Assembly: GCA_024639785.1 (NCBI GenBank)
Contig: JAHEGI010000007.1
Coordinates: 8,885 to 72,884 of the forward strand
Direction: 5' to 3'
From: Cryomorphaceae bacterium
Lineage (GTDB): Bacteria; Bacteroidota; Bacteroidia; Flavobacteriales; Schleiferiaceae
DNA: 64,000 nucleotides
Under the pieces are notes generated by a model that saw only the letters and a program-made list of their open reading frames with translations, was not told where the DNA came from and ran no database searches. The position numbers and the translations under genes were made by a program. The first letter of the stretch is position 1. Every line of letters begins with the position of its first letter. Positions 1-9,603 of the stretch are shown here, in pieces.

Positions 1-1811
1 TGGAGGGTGTCCGCCTGCTTGATATAGCATGAGCGCAGGATGCGGTCCCAGCTCCATTTCTGGTTGATGGGGCGCTGCGCGGGGTCCAGTTCGTTGACAG
101 GGATGAGCTCTTTGTCGAGGAATCCATCTTGCTGAAGATAGACTTGGTGCTCCTCGCTGTAGGGGTAGTAGAGGTTTTCCCGAATGGCCTCCCATTGCTC
201 GATTTCGTCGCTGTCCAACTGGAGTTTGGCAAGAAGTTCGGCGTAGTCGGCGGGCTGTTCGGTCGCCAACCACTGGGCACATTCGGCCGCGTATTCCAAG
301 CACCACGCCGCCATGAAGTTGGTGTAGTAGTTGTTGTTGACGTTGTTTTCGTATTCGTTCGGGCCGGTTACTCCGAGGATGACAAACTTTTCATGGGCAT
401 CACTCCAGTTGACGCGCTGCGCCCAGAAGCGGGCAATAGCCACGAGCACCTCCAAGCCGCCCTCGGCGAGGTAGCTGCGGTCCTGGGTGTGGCGAATGTA
501 GTTGTAGATGCCATACGCGATGGCGCCGTTGCGGTGGATCTCCTCAAAGGTGATTTCCCACTCGTTGTGGCATTCCTCTCCGTTCATGGTGACCATGGGG
601 TAGAGGGCTGCGCCGTCAGTGAAGCCGAGCTTCTCTGCGTTTTCAATGGCTTTTCCGAGCTGCTTGTAGCGGTAGACCAAGAGGTTTTTGGCCACGCTTT
701 GGTCCGTGGATGCCATGTAGAAGGGCAGGCAGTAGGCTTCAGTGTCCCAGTAGGTGGAACCGCCGTACTTCTCGCCGGTGAAGCCCTTCGGCCCGATGTT
801 CAGGCGGGCATCGACGCCTGTAAACGTTTGCAAGAGGTGGAAGATGTTGAAGCGAATGCCTTGCTGCGCTGAATCATCTCCGTCAATGCGAATGTCCGCC
901 AGCTCCCACTTGGCCATCCATGCGTTGGCATGAGCGCTGCGCAGGGTGTCGTAGCCTTTGGCCGCGGCTTGTTGGGCTTGCTCTTCGGCGCGTGCTACGA
1001 CGCTTTCAGGAGCGGCATTCAGGCTGTTCACTACGCCAACATACTTGAGGACGTGAACGGATTGACCTGCTTCTAGGGCGGCGCTGTAGCTGCTTTCTGC
1101 ATAGCCTTCGCGGCCGGAAGCCGTGGCACTCAAGGGTTGGCCTTCGGCGCTGACCTCGCAGTGCATGGCGGCGGCGACGTGAAAGTCGAGCTTTTTGGTT
1201 TTGGCGTGGACATGGCCTTGGCCGGCGGCAGAAGCGTGGCCTTGCTGGGCCCAAAAGGTCTCTTCCCAGTTAGCGTCCGAATTCACCACGTTGAAATCCA
1301 AAAAGGGCGCTAGCTCAACATTAGCCGCCTCGTTGGCGGTCACTCGATATGAAATGGCAGCCACCTCGTCGTCTACAATGCTCAGGAAGCGTTCCGCTTC
1401 GACGCGCACGCTTAGGCCGTTGGTCAGGGTGGCGGTGAAGGTTCGGCGCAAGAGGCCTTGGTGCATGTCGAGCTCGCGGTGAAAGCTGCTCACCTGCGCA
1501 GCGGTGGCCAAATCCAAGACCTCACCGTTTACCCGCACATGAATGCCTGTAAAGTTGACGGCATTGAGGACCTTGGCAAAGTATTCAGGATAGCCGTTTT
1601 TCCACCAGCCCACTTTCGTCTTATCTGGATAGTACACCCCGGCGATGTAGGTGCCAAGAAGGTGCTTTCCAGAAAAACCCTCTTCGTTGTTGGCGCGTTG
1701 GCCCATGCGGCCATTGCCCAAGGCAAAGAGCGATTCAGACAGGATTTGATGCTCGGGATTCCAGGAGGATTCCGTCAGCTTCCAGGGGTGGGGGTCAATG
1801 GCGGGTTTCAT
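1..1811 (-). CDS. Glycoside hydrolase family 65 disaccharide phosphorylase (maltose phosphorylase type), 3' end outside window
   Basis: Reverse-strand frame open from the ATG at 1809-1811 to the left edge, about 603 codons, so the C-terminus is missing. GH65 enzymes phosphorolyse alpha-glucosides such as maltose to glucose plus beta-glucose 1-phosphate in the cytoplasm. Visible family motifs are NIGPKGFTGEKYGG followed by YWDTEAY, the catalytic-acid region GVTGPNEYENN, and QKWSWDRILRSC near the edge. No signal peptide is seen. It lies 25 bp downstream of beta-phosphoglucomutase, which consumes its product, as last visible gene of the pfkA operon. Maltose is the likeliest substrate given that neighbour, but trehalose or kojibiose phosphorylase cannot be excluded by eye. 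Confidence 0.88.
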   Translation of the reverse strand, partial: MKPAIDPHPWKLTESSWNPEHQILSESLFALGNGRMGQRANNEEGFSGKHLLGTYIAGVYYPDKTKVGWWKNGYPEYFAKVLNAVNFTGIHVRVNGEVLDLATAAQVSSFHRELDMHQGLLRRTFTATLTNGLSVRVEAERFLSIVDDEVAAISYRVTANEAANVELAPFLDFNVVNSDANWEETFWAQQGHASAAGQGHVHAKTKKLDFHVAAAMHCEVSAEGQPLSATASGREGYAESSYSAALEAGQSVHVLKYVGVVNSLNAAPESVVARAEEQAQQAAAKGYDTLRSAHANAWMAKWELADIRIDGDDSAQQGIRFNIFHLLQTFTGVDARLNIGPKGFTGEKYGGSTYWDTEAYCLPFYMASTDQSVAKNLLVYRYKQLGKAIENAEKLGFTDGAALYPMVTMNGEECHNEWEITFEEIHRNGAIAYGIYNYIRHTQDRSYLAEGGLEVLVAIARFWAQRVNWSDAHEKFVILGVTGPNEYENNVNNNYYTNFMAAWCLEYAAECAQWLATEQPADYAELLAKLQLDSDEIEQWEAIRENLYYPYSEEHQVYLQQDGFLDKELIPVNELDPAQRPINQKWSWDRILRSCYIKQADTL

Positions 1812-1836
1812 TCAAGAAGAAAATGTACAAAATGGC

Positions 1837-2487
1837 TTACAGACTGTCCACAAGGAGTTGTGGATCAGGGATTTCACTAAAAGATTGGATCACGCGATGT
1901 GCCGCGCCTAAGACGAGTGGATCTCCCAGTCCAACACAGGCCATTCCACCAGCTAAAGCAGCTTCGACGCCGGCTGCGGCATCCTCAAAAACAAGACAGG
2001 CTTCGGGAGGAAGGCCCAAACGACGGGCGCCCTCTAAAAAAACTTCGGGGTTGGGCTTGGAGGCGCTGACCACCGTTCCATCGACAATGGCGTCAAAGGC
2101 GCTGAGTAAACCTATGCGCTCCAGAATGGGCACGGCATTTTTAGATGCGGAACCAAGCGATATCTTGAATCCTTGATCGCGTGCGTTCTCGAGAAATTCA
2201 GCAACCCCTGGAAGGATTTCTTCCGCCCCCATTTGAGCGATACAATCTAAATACCAGGCATTTTTTTGGGTCATCCAATGCTGCTTTTCCTCTTCCGACA
2301 GGGTCAAGGCGCCCCACGTTAGGATGCGCTCCAAAGACTCTACGCGGGAGATGCCCTTGAGCTGCTCGTTCTCTTCGTGACCAAAGTGAATATCAAGGGC
2401 GGAAGCCATGCGCTGCCATGCGACATAATGGTATTTGGCCGTGTCTACGATGACGCCGTCCAAATCAAAGAGAAATCCACGAATCAT
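1837..2487 (-). CDS. pgmB: Beta-phosphoglucomutase (HAD superfamily)
   Basis: Converts beta-glucose 1-phosphate to glucose 6-phosphate in the cytoplasm. The 216-aa protein is normal size for the family. HAD motif I is FDLDGVIVD at residues 7-15, with the nucleophile and general acid Asp pair. It also shows the cap-domain loop LKGISRVESL, motif II SASKN, KPNPEVF, and motif III FEDAAAGVEAA. The frame is open further upstream, but ATG 2487 starts immediately before motif I and gives a 4-nt ATGA overlap with the stop of the upstream kinase, so it is preferred. The adjacent GH65 gene makes its substrate, which strongly supports beta-PGM over other HAD phosphatases. Confidence 0.9.
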   Translation of the reverse strand: MIRGFLFDLDGVIVDTAKYHYVAWQRMASALDIHFGHEENEQLKGISRVESLERILTWGALTLSEEEKQHWMTQKNAWYLDCIAQMGAEEILPGVAEFLENARDQGFKISLGSASKNAVPILERIGLLSAFDAIVDGTVVSASKPNPEVFLEGARRLGLPPEACLVFEDAAAGVEAALAGGMACVGLGDPLVLGAAHRVIQSFSEIPDPQLLVDSL

Positions 2488-3362
2488 GCGGTTGCGGCCT
2501 TGTCCAGGACGCGGAGCACGGTAAGGTGGTAGTCTACCAAGCGGTTGACGGGCTTGGCCTGGGTGCGTCCGTAGGTGATGCCTTTGCGCTGGCAACAGTC
2601 TTTCAAGATGTGCTCAAAAGCTTTAGCTACCGAACCGACAAAGTTGGCGGGAGCGCCGTTGCGGGCCTCCTCAAAGCAAAGGACGTGGATGTCCAAAAAC
2701 TTCTCAAAGCCGTCACGAACCACTGCCTGTACATAGGGGCTGTCGGCATGCTCACCGGCAAAGCGCGAGAATGAGGCCAGGTATACGTTGGCGTTAGGTT
2801 GGTTGTAGACGCGATCAAAGATTTCCTCCTTGGTCGTCTTGTACTGTTCGGTGAACGCTGCTTGAAGGTCCGCAGGGAGGCGCTTGTAGATGAAGTCAGC
2901 TACGAGGCGCTTGCCAATGAAACTGGCCGAACCTTCATCGCCCAACACATAGGCCAAGGCGGGCACTTCTTCGCGAATGTTCTCGCCGTCAAAGAAGCAA
3001 GAGTTTGAGCCAGTCCCCAAGATGCAAGCGACGTGAGGCACCCCATCGAAGGTCGCAAACGCAGCGGCCTTGAGGTCGTGGTCCACATGGATGTCGGCTT
3101 CTGTGAACACGGCACTCAGCCCCTTTTTGATCACGCTGTTCAGGGCGTCGGAGGAGCATCCCGCCCCATAAAACCAGACTTGCGACACCTTGGATGCAAT
3201 GCCGGTAATTTCGGAATGGGCGCTCAGTTCCTGCTCCACAATTTGGGCAGAATGGAAATAAGGATTGAAGCCCATAACGGACCAACGGTTGACCTCTTGG
3301 CCTTGGCCGTCCAATAAAATCCAATCGGCTTTCGTAGAGCCGCTCTCAACAATGATGATCAT
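2484..3362 (-). CDS. BadF/BadG-type ATPase, N-acetylglucosamine-kinase-like sugar kinase
   Basis: 292-aa cytoplasmic member of the ASKHA fold. The N-terminal phosphate-1 loop reads VESGSTKADWILLD (residues 5-18). A second nucleotide-binding segment is ILGTGSNSCFF near residue 115, followed by YVLGDEGSASFIG near residue 140. Both are typical of Bacteroidota BadF/NagK-like proteins. It sits between gapA (16-bp gap) and pgmB (ATGA overlap), so it is surely co-transcribed. In that context it may phosphorylate the free glucose released by the GH65 phosphorylase; that is inference, since the family is usually annotated as acting on N-acetylglucosamine. No other hexokinase is visible in the operon. 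Confidence 0.8.
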   Translation of the reverse strand: MIIIVESGSTKADWILLDGQGQEVNRWSVMGFNPYFHSAQIVEQELSAHSEITGIASKVSQVWFYGAGCSSDALNSVIKKGLSAVFTEADIHVDHDLKAAAFATFDGVPHVACILGTGSNSCFFDGENIREEVPALAYVLGDEGSASFIGKRLVADFIYKRLPADLQAAFTEQYKTTKEEIFDRVYNQPNANVYLASFSRFAGEHADSPYVQAVVRDGFEKFLDIHVLCFEEARNGAPANFVGSVAKAFEHILKDCCQRKGITYGRTQAKPVNRLVDYHLTVLRVLDKAATA

Positions 3363-3378
3363 AGGGCAGTAGGGATGA

Positions 3379-4392
<1,014 letters not shown>

Positions 4393-5370
4393 TTAAATAG
4401 AAAGAATTTTGGACACCCGGTGGAGTTCCATGTCCAAGGGGGCCTTATTGTAGATAGCTTGTTGTAAAAAGGTCTGCGTGAGTTGTCCATTCACCATCCC
4501 TACCATGATGTCACTTTTGCCGTTGAGGAGAGACTCTACGGCAGCAACACCTAATTGGCTTGCATTCACTCGGTCCAACGCACTGGGAGAGCCTCCGCGT
4601 TGGATATGGCCCAAAATGGTGACTTTGATATCGAGTTCAGGGTAGCGGGCCTCCAAAGACTTGGCCAAATCAAACGGCTTGCCTAGGCGGTTGCCTTCAG
4701 CGACCACAATAATATTGCTGGTCTTTTTGTTTTCTGCTCCGCGGTCAATGGAGGCGTATAGGTCCTCCATCGTGGTATTCTTTTCAGGCAGGACAATATC
4801 AAGAGCGCCCGTAGCCACACCCGCGCTCAAGGCGATAAAGCCGGCGTCGCGGCCCATGACTTCGACGATGAACATTCGGTTGTGGCTATTGGCCGTGTCG
4901 CGGATCTTGTCAATGCACTCTACCACTGTATTGGTTGCCGTATCGTAGCCGATCGTATAATCTGTGCCAAAGAGGTCGTTGTCAATGGTGCCAGGTATGC
5001 CGACGACGGCAATGCCATGTTCTTCGTGTAGGAGATGCGCTCCGGTAAACGTTCCATCGCCACCAATTACTACTAGCCCATCAATGCCTTGGGCACGAAG
5101 ATTTTCAGCTGCTTTGGCGCGGCCTTCGGGGGTGCGAAATTCAGCGGAGCGCGCAGATTTGAGCATGGTGCCGCCTTGCGACAAAATATTTTTTACACTC
5201 TTGGAGTGAAGCGTTTCAAACTCACCTTCAATTAGACCGTCGTAGCCTCGGTGCACTCCATACACCTCTTTTTTATAGAAAATACCCGCCCGAACAACGG
5301 CCCGAATGGCCGCATTCATACCTGGGGCATCCCCCCCAGAAGTCAGTACTGCAAGGCTTTTAATTGACAT
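4393..5370 (-). CDS. pfkA: ATP-dependent 6-phosphofructokinase
   Basis: Phosphorylates fructose 6-phosphate to fructose 1,6-bisphosphate. The 325-aa protein carries TSGGDAPGMNAAIR at residues 10-23 (ATP site), the GGDGTFTGA motif near residue 103, the catalytic TIDNDLFGTDYTIG segment, MGRDAGFIA, and ILGHIQRGGSPSA. It is first gene of the minus-strand operon pfkA-gapA-kinase-pgmB-GH65. Its promoter region is shared with the divergent NUDIX regulator. A consensus -7 element and an abutting palindrome lie within 45 bp upstream, so it is probably controlled by that regulator. Confidence 0.97.
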   Translation of the reverse strand: MSIKSLAVLTSGGDAPGMNAAIRAVVRAGIFYKKEVYGVHRGYDGLIEGEFETLHSKSVKNILSQGGTMLKSARSAEFRTPEGRAKAAENLRAQGIDGLVVIGGDGTFTGAHLLHEEHGIAVVGIPGTIDNDLFGTDYTIGYDTATNTVVECIDKIRDTANSHNRMFIVEVMGRDAGFIALSAGVATGALDIVLPEKNTTMEDLYASIDRGAENKKTSNIIVVAEGNRLGKPFDLAKSLEARYPELDIKVTILGHIQRGGSPSALDRVNASQLGVAAVESLLNGKSDIMVGMVNGQLTQTFLQQAIYNKAPLDMELHRVSKILSI

Positions 5371-5389
5371 GGACGTAAAAAATAGCCTT

Positions 5390-5397
5390 CAAAGATA
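5390..5397 (-). promoter_or_regulatory. Bacteroidota -7 promoter element for pfkA operon
   Basis: The minus strand reads TATCTTTG, an exact match to the Bacteroidota -7 consensus TAnnTTTG, 19 nt before the pfkA ATG. No clear -33 TTTG is seen. The space where it should lie is occupied by the palindrome at 5398-5412, so a repressor bound there would block this promoter. Confidence 0.6.
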
Positions 5398-5412
5398 GTG
5401 TATTTTATACAC
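5398..5412. promoter_or_regulatory. Operator-like palindrome 1 (GTGTA-N5-TACAC)
   Basis: Perfect inverted repeat GTGTA TTTTA TACAC, directly abutting the pfkA -7 element. A second, nearly perfect copy with identical arm length and spacer lies 33 bp away (5431-5445). Two copies in the intergenic region between a transcription regulator and the operon it faces is the classical layout of binding sites for that regulator. Binding itself is inference. Confidence 0.65.
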
Positions 5413-5430
5413 CTTCTGCAGGATAAGAAA

Positions 5431-5445
5431 GTGTATGAGTTACAT
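5431..5445. promoter_or_regulatory. Operator-like palindrome 2 (GTGTA-N5-TACAT)
   Basis: The sequence GTGTA TGAGT TACAT matches palindrome 1 in nine of ten arm bases and has the same 5-bp spacer. Centre-to-centre distance is 33 bp, about three helical turns, so both copies face the same side of the DNA. It overlaps the -7 element of the regulator gene (5441-5448), which suggests autoregulation. Confidence 0.6.
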
Positions 5446-5448
5446 TTG
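5441..5448 (+). promoter_or_regulatory. -7 promoter element for NUDIX regulator and transporter
   Basis: TACATTTG matches the Bacteroidota -7 consensus. It lies 10 nt before the ATG at 5459 and downstream of the alternative ATG at 5435. If it is used, the transcript must start after 5435, which decides for the 5459 start and gives a very short leader. Confidence 0.5.
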
Positions 5449-5458
5449 TCTAACCCCT

Positions 5459-6145
5459 ATGATTAATCCAAACATCTCCGTTGACTGCGTGGTCTTTGGC
5501 TTTGATGGCCAGAACCTAAATGTCCTTTTAATTGAGCAGAAAGATGTCGGCCAGTTGCGGCGTTTTGCCTTGCCGGGCGATCACTTGGAAGAAGATGAAA
5601 ATCTTGACCAAGCGGCTGACCGCGTGCTCAAAGAATTGACGAATCTCAAAGGTCTTTACTTGAAGCAATGTGGCGCCTTTGGCGACCCAAATCGGGTGAA
5701 GAACATCAAGGATTTACCTTGGCTGCAAAGTAATCGAAGTGACCCCGAAGCGCGGGTCATTACCATTGCGTACTATGCTTTGGTGAAGATGGAAGACTTC
5801 AACCCATCCGCATCGAGTTTTGCGGCGCGTGTTTTTTGGCATGATGTCAACAACATCCCGGAATTGGCCTTTGACCACAGTGAAATTGTCCAAGAAGCGC
5901 TCATGGTATTGCGTCGGGAATTAGCAGAACTTCGGGTAGGACATGAGCTCCTCCCTGAAAAATTCACCCTGAGTCAGATGCAGGCCTTGTATGAAGCCAT
6001 TTTGAATGCCTCGTTCGACAAGCGCAACTTCCGCAAGAAGGCGTTGAATGACAAATGGGTTCTACCACTCGAAGAGAAGCAAATAGGTGTACTCCACAAA
6101 CCGGCCCGATTGTACACTTGGAATAAAAGCCGGGTAGCGATTTAA
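5459..6145 (+). CDS. NUDIX-domain transcriptional regulator (NrtR/AraR type)
   Basis: 228-aa protein with an N-terminal NUDIX fold (residues 1-150) and a C-terminal winged helix-turn-helix. The C-terminal segment FTLSQMQALYEAIL then DKRNFRKK is the hallmark of the NrtR/AraR-like family, which includes sugar-responsive repressors in Bacteroidota. The catalytic Nudix box looks degenerate: after LPGDHLEEDENLDQAADR the expected REUxEE is replaced by RVLKEL. The domain therefore probably senses a ligand and does not hydrolyse one. An upstream in-frame ATG at 5435 exists, but it overlaps a palindrome and precedes the -7 element. It is followed after 10 bp by the sugar transporter and is divergent from pfkA. 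Likely effector: a sugar or sugar phosphate (inference). Confidence 0.83.
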   Translation: MINPNISVDCVVFGFDGQNLNVLLIEQKDVGQLRRFALPGDHLEEDENLDQAADRVLKELTNLKGLYLKQCGAFGDPNRVKNIKDLPWLQSNRSDPEARVITIAYYALVKMEDFNPSASSFAARVFWHDVNNIPELAFDHSEIVQEALMVLRRELAELRVGHELLPEKFTLSQMQALYEAILNASFDKRNFRKKALNDKWVLPLEEKQIGVLHKPARLYTWNKSRVAI

Positions 6146-6155
6146 TTCCTAAGCC

Positions 6156-7463
6156 ATGAGTAGCACGACAAAACCCAGATTGAATTTCTGGCAGATTTGG
6201 AATATGAGCTTCGGCTTTTTGGGCATCCAATTTGGATGGTCACTTCAAATGGCCAACATGAGTCCCATCTACAAATCCCTAGGGGCGGAAGCGGACAAGA
6301 TTCCTATGCTCTGGCTGGCTGCCCCGATGACCGGCCTTCTTGTCCAGCCAATTATTGGCTATTGGTCTGATCGCACGTGGACACCGCTGGGTCGTCGTCG
6401 ACCATATTTTTTGGTGGGGGCCTTGCTTGCTTCTATGGCCTTGTTCTTTATGCCTCAGAGCTCGACACTTTGGATGGCTGCGGGACTTTTATGGGTCTTG
6501 GATGCATCCATAAATATTTCCATGGAGCCTTTTCGGGCCTTTGTGGTGGACATGCTCCCAGAAGAACAGCATAGCCGTGGATTTACCTTCCAAAGCTTCA
6601 TGATTGGGGTAGGGTCAGTCATTGCTTCGGCCTTGCCATGGATGATGAGCAATTGGTTTCATGTTTCAGACCCAGAAGGGTATACGGGCATACCTACGTC
6701 GGTGGAGTATAGTTTCTATGCGGGGGCGGTCGTTTTGCTCTTAGCCGTGCTCTATACGGTCTTCACGACCAAGCCGTATCCCCCAGCGAACATGGAGGAG
6801 TTCAAAGCATTGCAAGCCAAGGCTTCTTTGCGCGACATGTTCCATGAAATTTTTGGATCCATCCGGCACATGCCCAAAGTGATGCGCCAAGTGGCCTTGG
6901 TTCAGTTTTTCACTTGGCCCGGCCTCTTCCTAATGTGGTTCTACTATTCTCCAGCGGTGGCAGAAGATATCTTCCATGCGGCACCCAATACCGCAGCGTA
7001 TTCGGAAGGGGTGGAGTTCGCGGGGCTAACCCTGTCGTACTACAATTTGATCACCTTCTTATTTGCGTTTGGCATTGGCAGTCTCGCCATGAAGCTAGGC
7101 AATCAGATGACCCATTTTTTATGCTTAGCGGCCGGAGCCTTGGGTTTATTTAGCCTGAGCTGGATCGAAAATCCAAACATGCTCTTCCTCTCCATGACCG
7201 GGGTAGGCATCGCCTGGGCGTCGATTCTTTCGATGCCCTATGCCATGTTTGCTGGCTCTTTACCTAAAGACAAAGTGGGCATGTACATGGGAATCTTCAA
7301 CTTTTTTATTGTCCTGCCCGAAATCATCGCAGCCCTCGGCTTTGGATGGATCATGCAGCATGTGTTAGGAAATGATCAAATTTTAGCGGTTGCCCTCGGT
7401 GGCGCCTTGATGCTCTTAGCCGGATTCTTGGCCCTGCGTGTGGATCGTCCGGAAGCATCGTAA
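6156..7463 (+). CDS. MFS sugar transporter, SLC45/GPH-like (probable disaccharide:H+ symporter)
   Basis: 435-aa polytopic inner-membrane protein with about 12 hydrophobic segments. The loop after helix 2 reads YWSDRTWTPLGRRRPYF, the RxGRRRP signature of SLC45 and plant sucrose-type carriers, which import di- and oligosaccharides with protons. The start at 6156 lies 10 bp after the NUDIX regulator gene, indicating an operon. The divergent partner operon encodes a GH65 disaccharide phosphorylase, so maltose or a similar alpha-glucoside is the likely cargo. The cation specificity cannot be read from sequence alone. A strong terminator follows at 7494-7520. Confidence 0.82.
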   Translation: MSSTTKPRLNFWQIWNMSFGFLGIQFGWSLQMANMSPIYKSLGAEADKIPMLWLAAPMTGLLVQPIIGYWSDRTWTPLGRRRPYFLVGALLASMALFFMPQSSTLWMAAGLLWVLDASINISMEPFRAFVVDMLPEEQHSRGFTFQSFMIGVGSVIASALPWMMSNWFHVSDPEGYTGIPTSVEYSFYAGAVVLLLAVLYTVFTTKPYPPANMEEFKALQAKASLRDMFHEIFGSIRHMPKVMRQVALVQFFTWPGLFLMWFYYSPAVAEDIFHAAPNTAAYSEGVEFAGLTLSYYNLITFLFAFGIGSLAMKLGNQMTHFLCLAAGALGLFSLSWIENPNMLFLSMTGVGIAWASILSMPYAMFAGSLPKDKVGMYMGIFNFFIVLPEIIAALGFGWIMQHVLGNDQILAVALGGALMLLAGFLALRVDRPEAS

Positions 7464-7493
7464 TGCAACGGCGCTTCGGCGCGGCATAAAATA

Positions 7494-7520
7494 AAAGGGC
7501 GGCCCATTGGGCCGCCCTTT
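7494..7520. terminator. Bidirectional rho-independent terminator
   Basis: A 12-bp perfect stem AAAGGGCGGCCC / GGGCCGCCCTTT with loop ATT, followed on the plus strand by TTT-G-TCTTTTT. It lies between the convergent transporter and cold-shock genes, and the A-rich flank on its left side makes it usable from both directions. Confidence 0.9.
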
Positions 7521-7544
7521 GTCTTTTTGAACTCGAAATAGGAG

Positions 7545-7736
7545 TTAGAGCTTGCGAACGCTCGTAGCCTGCAAGCCACGCTTGCCTTCTTTCAATTCAA
7601 ACTCTACTTCATCGCCATCAGCGATTGGTTCGAGTGTTCCAGTGATGTGAACGAAGAAATCGCCCTCACCTTCGTTGTCCTTGATAAAGCCAAACCCTTT
7701 GGTGGCATCGAAGAACTTAACGGTTCCGTTTTTCAT
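7545..7736 (-). CDS. Cold-shock domain protein (CspA family)
   Basis: 63-aa single OB-fold nucleic-acid chaperone. RNP1 is KGFGFI (residues 13-18) and RNP2 is DFFVHI (residues 26-31). It begins MKNGTVKFF, the usual Csp start. Length is slightly short of the 65-70 aa norm but complete. It is preceded by a 108-bp AT-rich leader (7737-7844) that separates it from nfeD. Long leaders are usual for cold-shock genes, where they act in temperature control, but no specific element is recognised here. It probably acts as an RNA chaperone at low temperature or during growth transitions. Confidence 0.95.
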   Translation of the reverse strand: MKNGTVKFFDATKGFGFIKDNEGEGDFFVHITGTLEPIADGDEVEFELKEGKRGLQATSVRKL

Positions 7737-7844
7737 TTTTTGGGAAATCAGAGATAAATAGTTCGCAAAGGAAGGCTATTTCCGCCAATTACAGCTAATA
7801 AATTTTTGATAATGAAAAAATTAACCGCTTTGATCCCTCAAAAA

Positions 7845-8279
7845 TCAGGCTAGTCTTTTGACCTGCAAGACGATGCTATGGCGTGCGAGCACTTCCACTT
7901 TATCCCCTACAGCGAGGTCCACATCACATTCCGCGGACCATATATCTCCATCGATTTTAATCGAAGCGGCATCCCCCGCTTTCGCTGCTTCGCTGACGCG
8001 TGCCACCTTACCGACCAATGCATCGGCATTCGTGGAAGCTCCATTGGCAACAAAATACCGTTTGAAAATAGGACGAAGTGCAATTAACGAAACGGTTCCG
8101 CCAATAATGAAGCCAAGCAACTGCCATGTTTCACCGCCGCCTGCCCATGCGATGAGGGCAGCCAAAAAAGTGCCTACGGAGAGACTCGCCAAGAAGAAAC
8201 CAGGCGTGAACATTTCGAGAATAATGAGTAATACCCCGGCAATAAACCAGAGGTTGGCGGGTGTGAGGGATTCTAGCAT
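7845..8279 (-). CDS. NfeD-like membrane protein, short form
   Basis: 144 aa. Residues 1-70 contain three hydrophobic segments (NLWFIAGVLLIILEM; LASLSVGTFLAALIAW; LLGFIIGGTVSLIAL). Residues 80-144 form a beta-rich OB-like domain beginning ALVGKVARVSEAAKAG. This is the layout of short NfeD/YbbK-type proteins, which pair with SPFH proteins at the membrane. It starts 4 bp after the Tet-like transporter gene, and the SPFH gene lies one gene further upstream, so all three are probably one transcript. Function in E. coli-type systems relates to membrane quality control; here that is by analogy only. Confidence 0.82.
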   Translation of the reverse strand: MLESLTPANLWFIAGVLLIILEMFTPGFFLASLSVGTFLAALIAWAGGGETWQLLGFIIGGTVSLIALRPIFKRYFVANGASTNADALVGKVARVSEAAKAGDAASIKIDGDIWSAECDVDLAVGDKVEVLARHSIVLQVKRLA

Positions 8280-8283
8280 AGGC

Positions 8284-9522
8284 TTAAGATACGGAGGAAT
8301 CCGCCGCCGTGCCTATCGTACCCGTTTCGCCTTTTTTCAATATTAAAATCAGCGCTACCAATACGAGGACGGCGCCGGCAATGAAGGGGGCTCCTGGAAA
8401 GTAAATACCTGCTTCGGCATGCGTGAAGTAGGCAAAAATGCTCGTCATCATCAAAGGTCCTACAATACCCGTAGCGGACATCATGGAGGTCAATGCCCCT
8501 TGCAACTCACCTTGTTCATTGGCCGGAACCTGATTAGAAAGAATTCCTTGTAAGGCAGGTCCGGCAATACCACCGAGGGCATAGGGGACTAGGAAAACAA
8601 ACAGCATCCAACCTTGTGAAGCCACGGAAAAAAGGATGAGACCTACCAGATTAAGACATATTCCCGCGATTAAAGCCTTGTAAGAGCCAAGTTTTGGGAT
8701 GACAATCCGGATCAGGAGCCCTTGGACGAGGGCACTGAGAACCCCAACGACGCCTAGGCTGTATCCGACCATCGCTTCGGACCATTGAAATTTCTCCATC
8801 GAAAAATAGGCCCAGGTGCCCTGAACCGCATGCGAGGCGATATAAATGAAAGTCAACGAACCAATGAGGCTAGCGACCGCAGGATAGCGCTTCAGTGCGA
8901 GCAAGGTTCCCAGAGGATTTGCGCGTTTCCAGGCAAATGGTCGGCGATTTTCTACTGGGAGAGATTCTGGAAGGATGAAATAGCCATACAATCCGTTGAG
9001 TAGTGTCAGGCCGGCAGCGGCATAAAATGGGACGCGAGAGCCAATTTCTCCTAAGAGGCCACCGGTGACAGGACCAATGATGAAGCCAAGCCCGAAGGCG
9101 GCTCCGAGTAAACCAAAGTTTTGAGCCCGTTTTTCGGGCGTAGAGACATCCGCAATGTATGCGGCCCCCGTGGTGAAGGACGCGCCGAAAAACCCGGCAA
9201 TGATCCGTGCAATGAAGAGCCAGCCGATGGTTGGAGCGATTGCCAGAACAAGGTAGTCGAGGCCAAAACCAAGTAAAGACAGCAAGAGGACGGGGCGTCG
9301 GCCATAGCGATCACTCAAGGCGCCTACAAAGGGCGCGCAAATGAACTGTACTAAGGCATAGGAGCCAATGAGCCAACCGCCATACTGTGCAGCAAGCGAC
9401 ATATCTCCCCCCGTCAATTCTTGGATAAGTGAAGGAATGACAGGAATAATGATTCCAAGTCCAATGACGTCCAATAAAAGAGTCACGAAAATAAAGCCAA
9501 CCGCGGCTTGACGATTTTTCAC
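8284..9522 (-). CDS. MFS transporter, TetA-like (drug:H+ antiporter family)
   Basis: 412-aa inner-membrane protein with about 12 transmembrane segments. The loop between helices 2 and 3 reads [17 protein letters not shown], the motif A of 12-TM drug:H+ antiporters, and the N-terminus ([16 protein letters not shown]) resembles TetA/TCR proteins common in Bacteroidota. Such proteins are often annotated as tetracycline resistance but mostly have unknown natural substrates, so no resistance is claimed. It lies between the SPFH gene (81-bp gap) and nfeD (4-bp gap), splitting what is usually a direct gene pair. Confidence 0.85.
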   Translation of the reverse strand: MKNRQAAVGFIFVTLLLDVIGLGIIIPVIPSLIQELTGGDMSLAAQYGGWLIGSYALVQFICAPFVGALSDRYGRRPVLLLSLLGFGLDYLVLAIAPTIGWLFIARIIAGFFGASFTTGAAYIADVSTPEKRAQNFGLLGAAFGLGFIIGPVTGGLLGEIGSRVPFYAAAGLTLLNGLYGYFILPESLPVENRRPFAWKRANPLGTLLALKRYPAVASLIGSLTFIYIASHAVQGTWAYFSMEKFQWSEAMVGYSLGVVGVLSALVQGLLIRIVIPKLGSYKALIAGICLNLVGLILFSVASQGWMLFVFLVPYALGGIAGPALQGILSNQVPANEQGELQGALTSMMSATGIVGPLMMTSIFAYFTHAEAGIYFPGAPFIAGAVLVLVALILILKKGETGTIGTAADSSVS

Positions 9523-9603
9523 GAGGGCAGAGGGTTAGAGGTGCCCTCAAAGTTCGGAAAATTGCCCGTTAAACAGTCACCGTGGAAGCGAGAAAAAAGA
9601 GGG

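Noticed and set aside
129-872. Long plus-strand open frame of 247 codons near the left edge
   Set aside because: It lies antisense to the GH65 gene, whose frame has clear family motifs; the plus-strand product is low in sense and has no recognisable family.
8284-9522. Tetracycline resistance gene
   Set aside because: The family resemblance is real, but such MFS proteins are ordinary in Bacteroidota and no resistance-specific residues or mobile context are visible.
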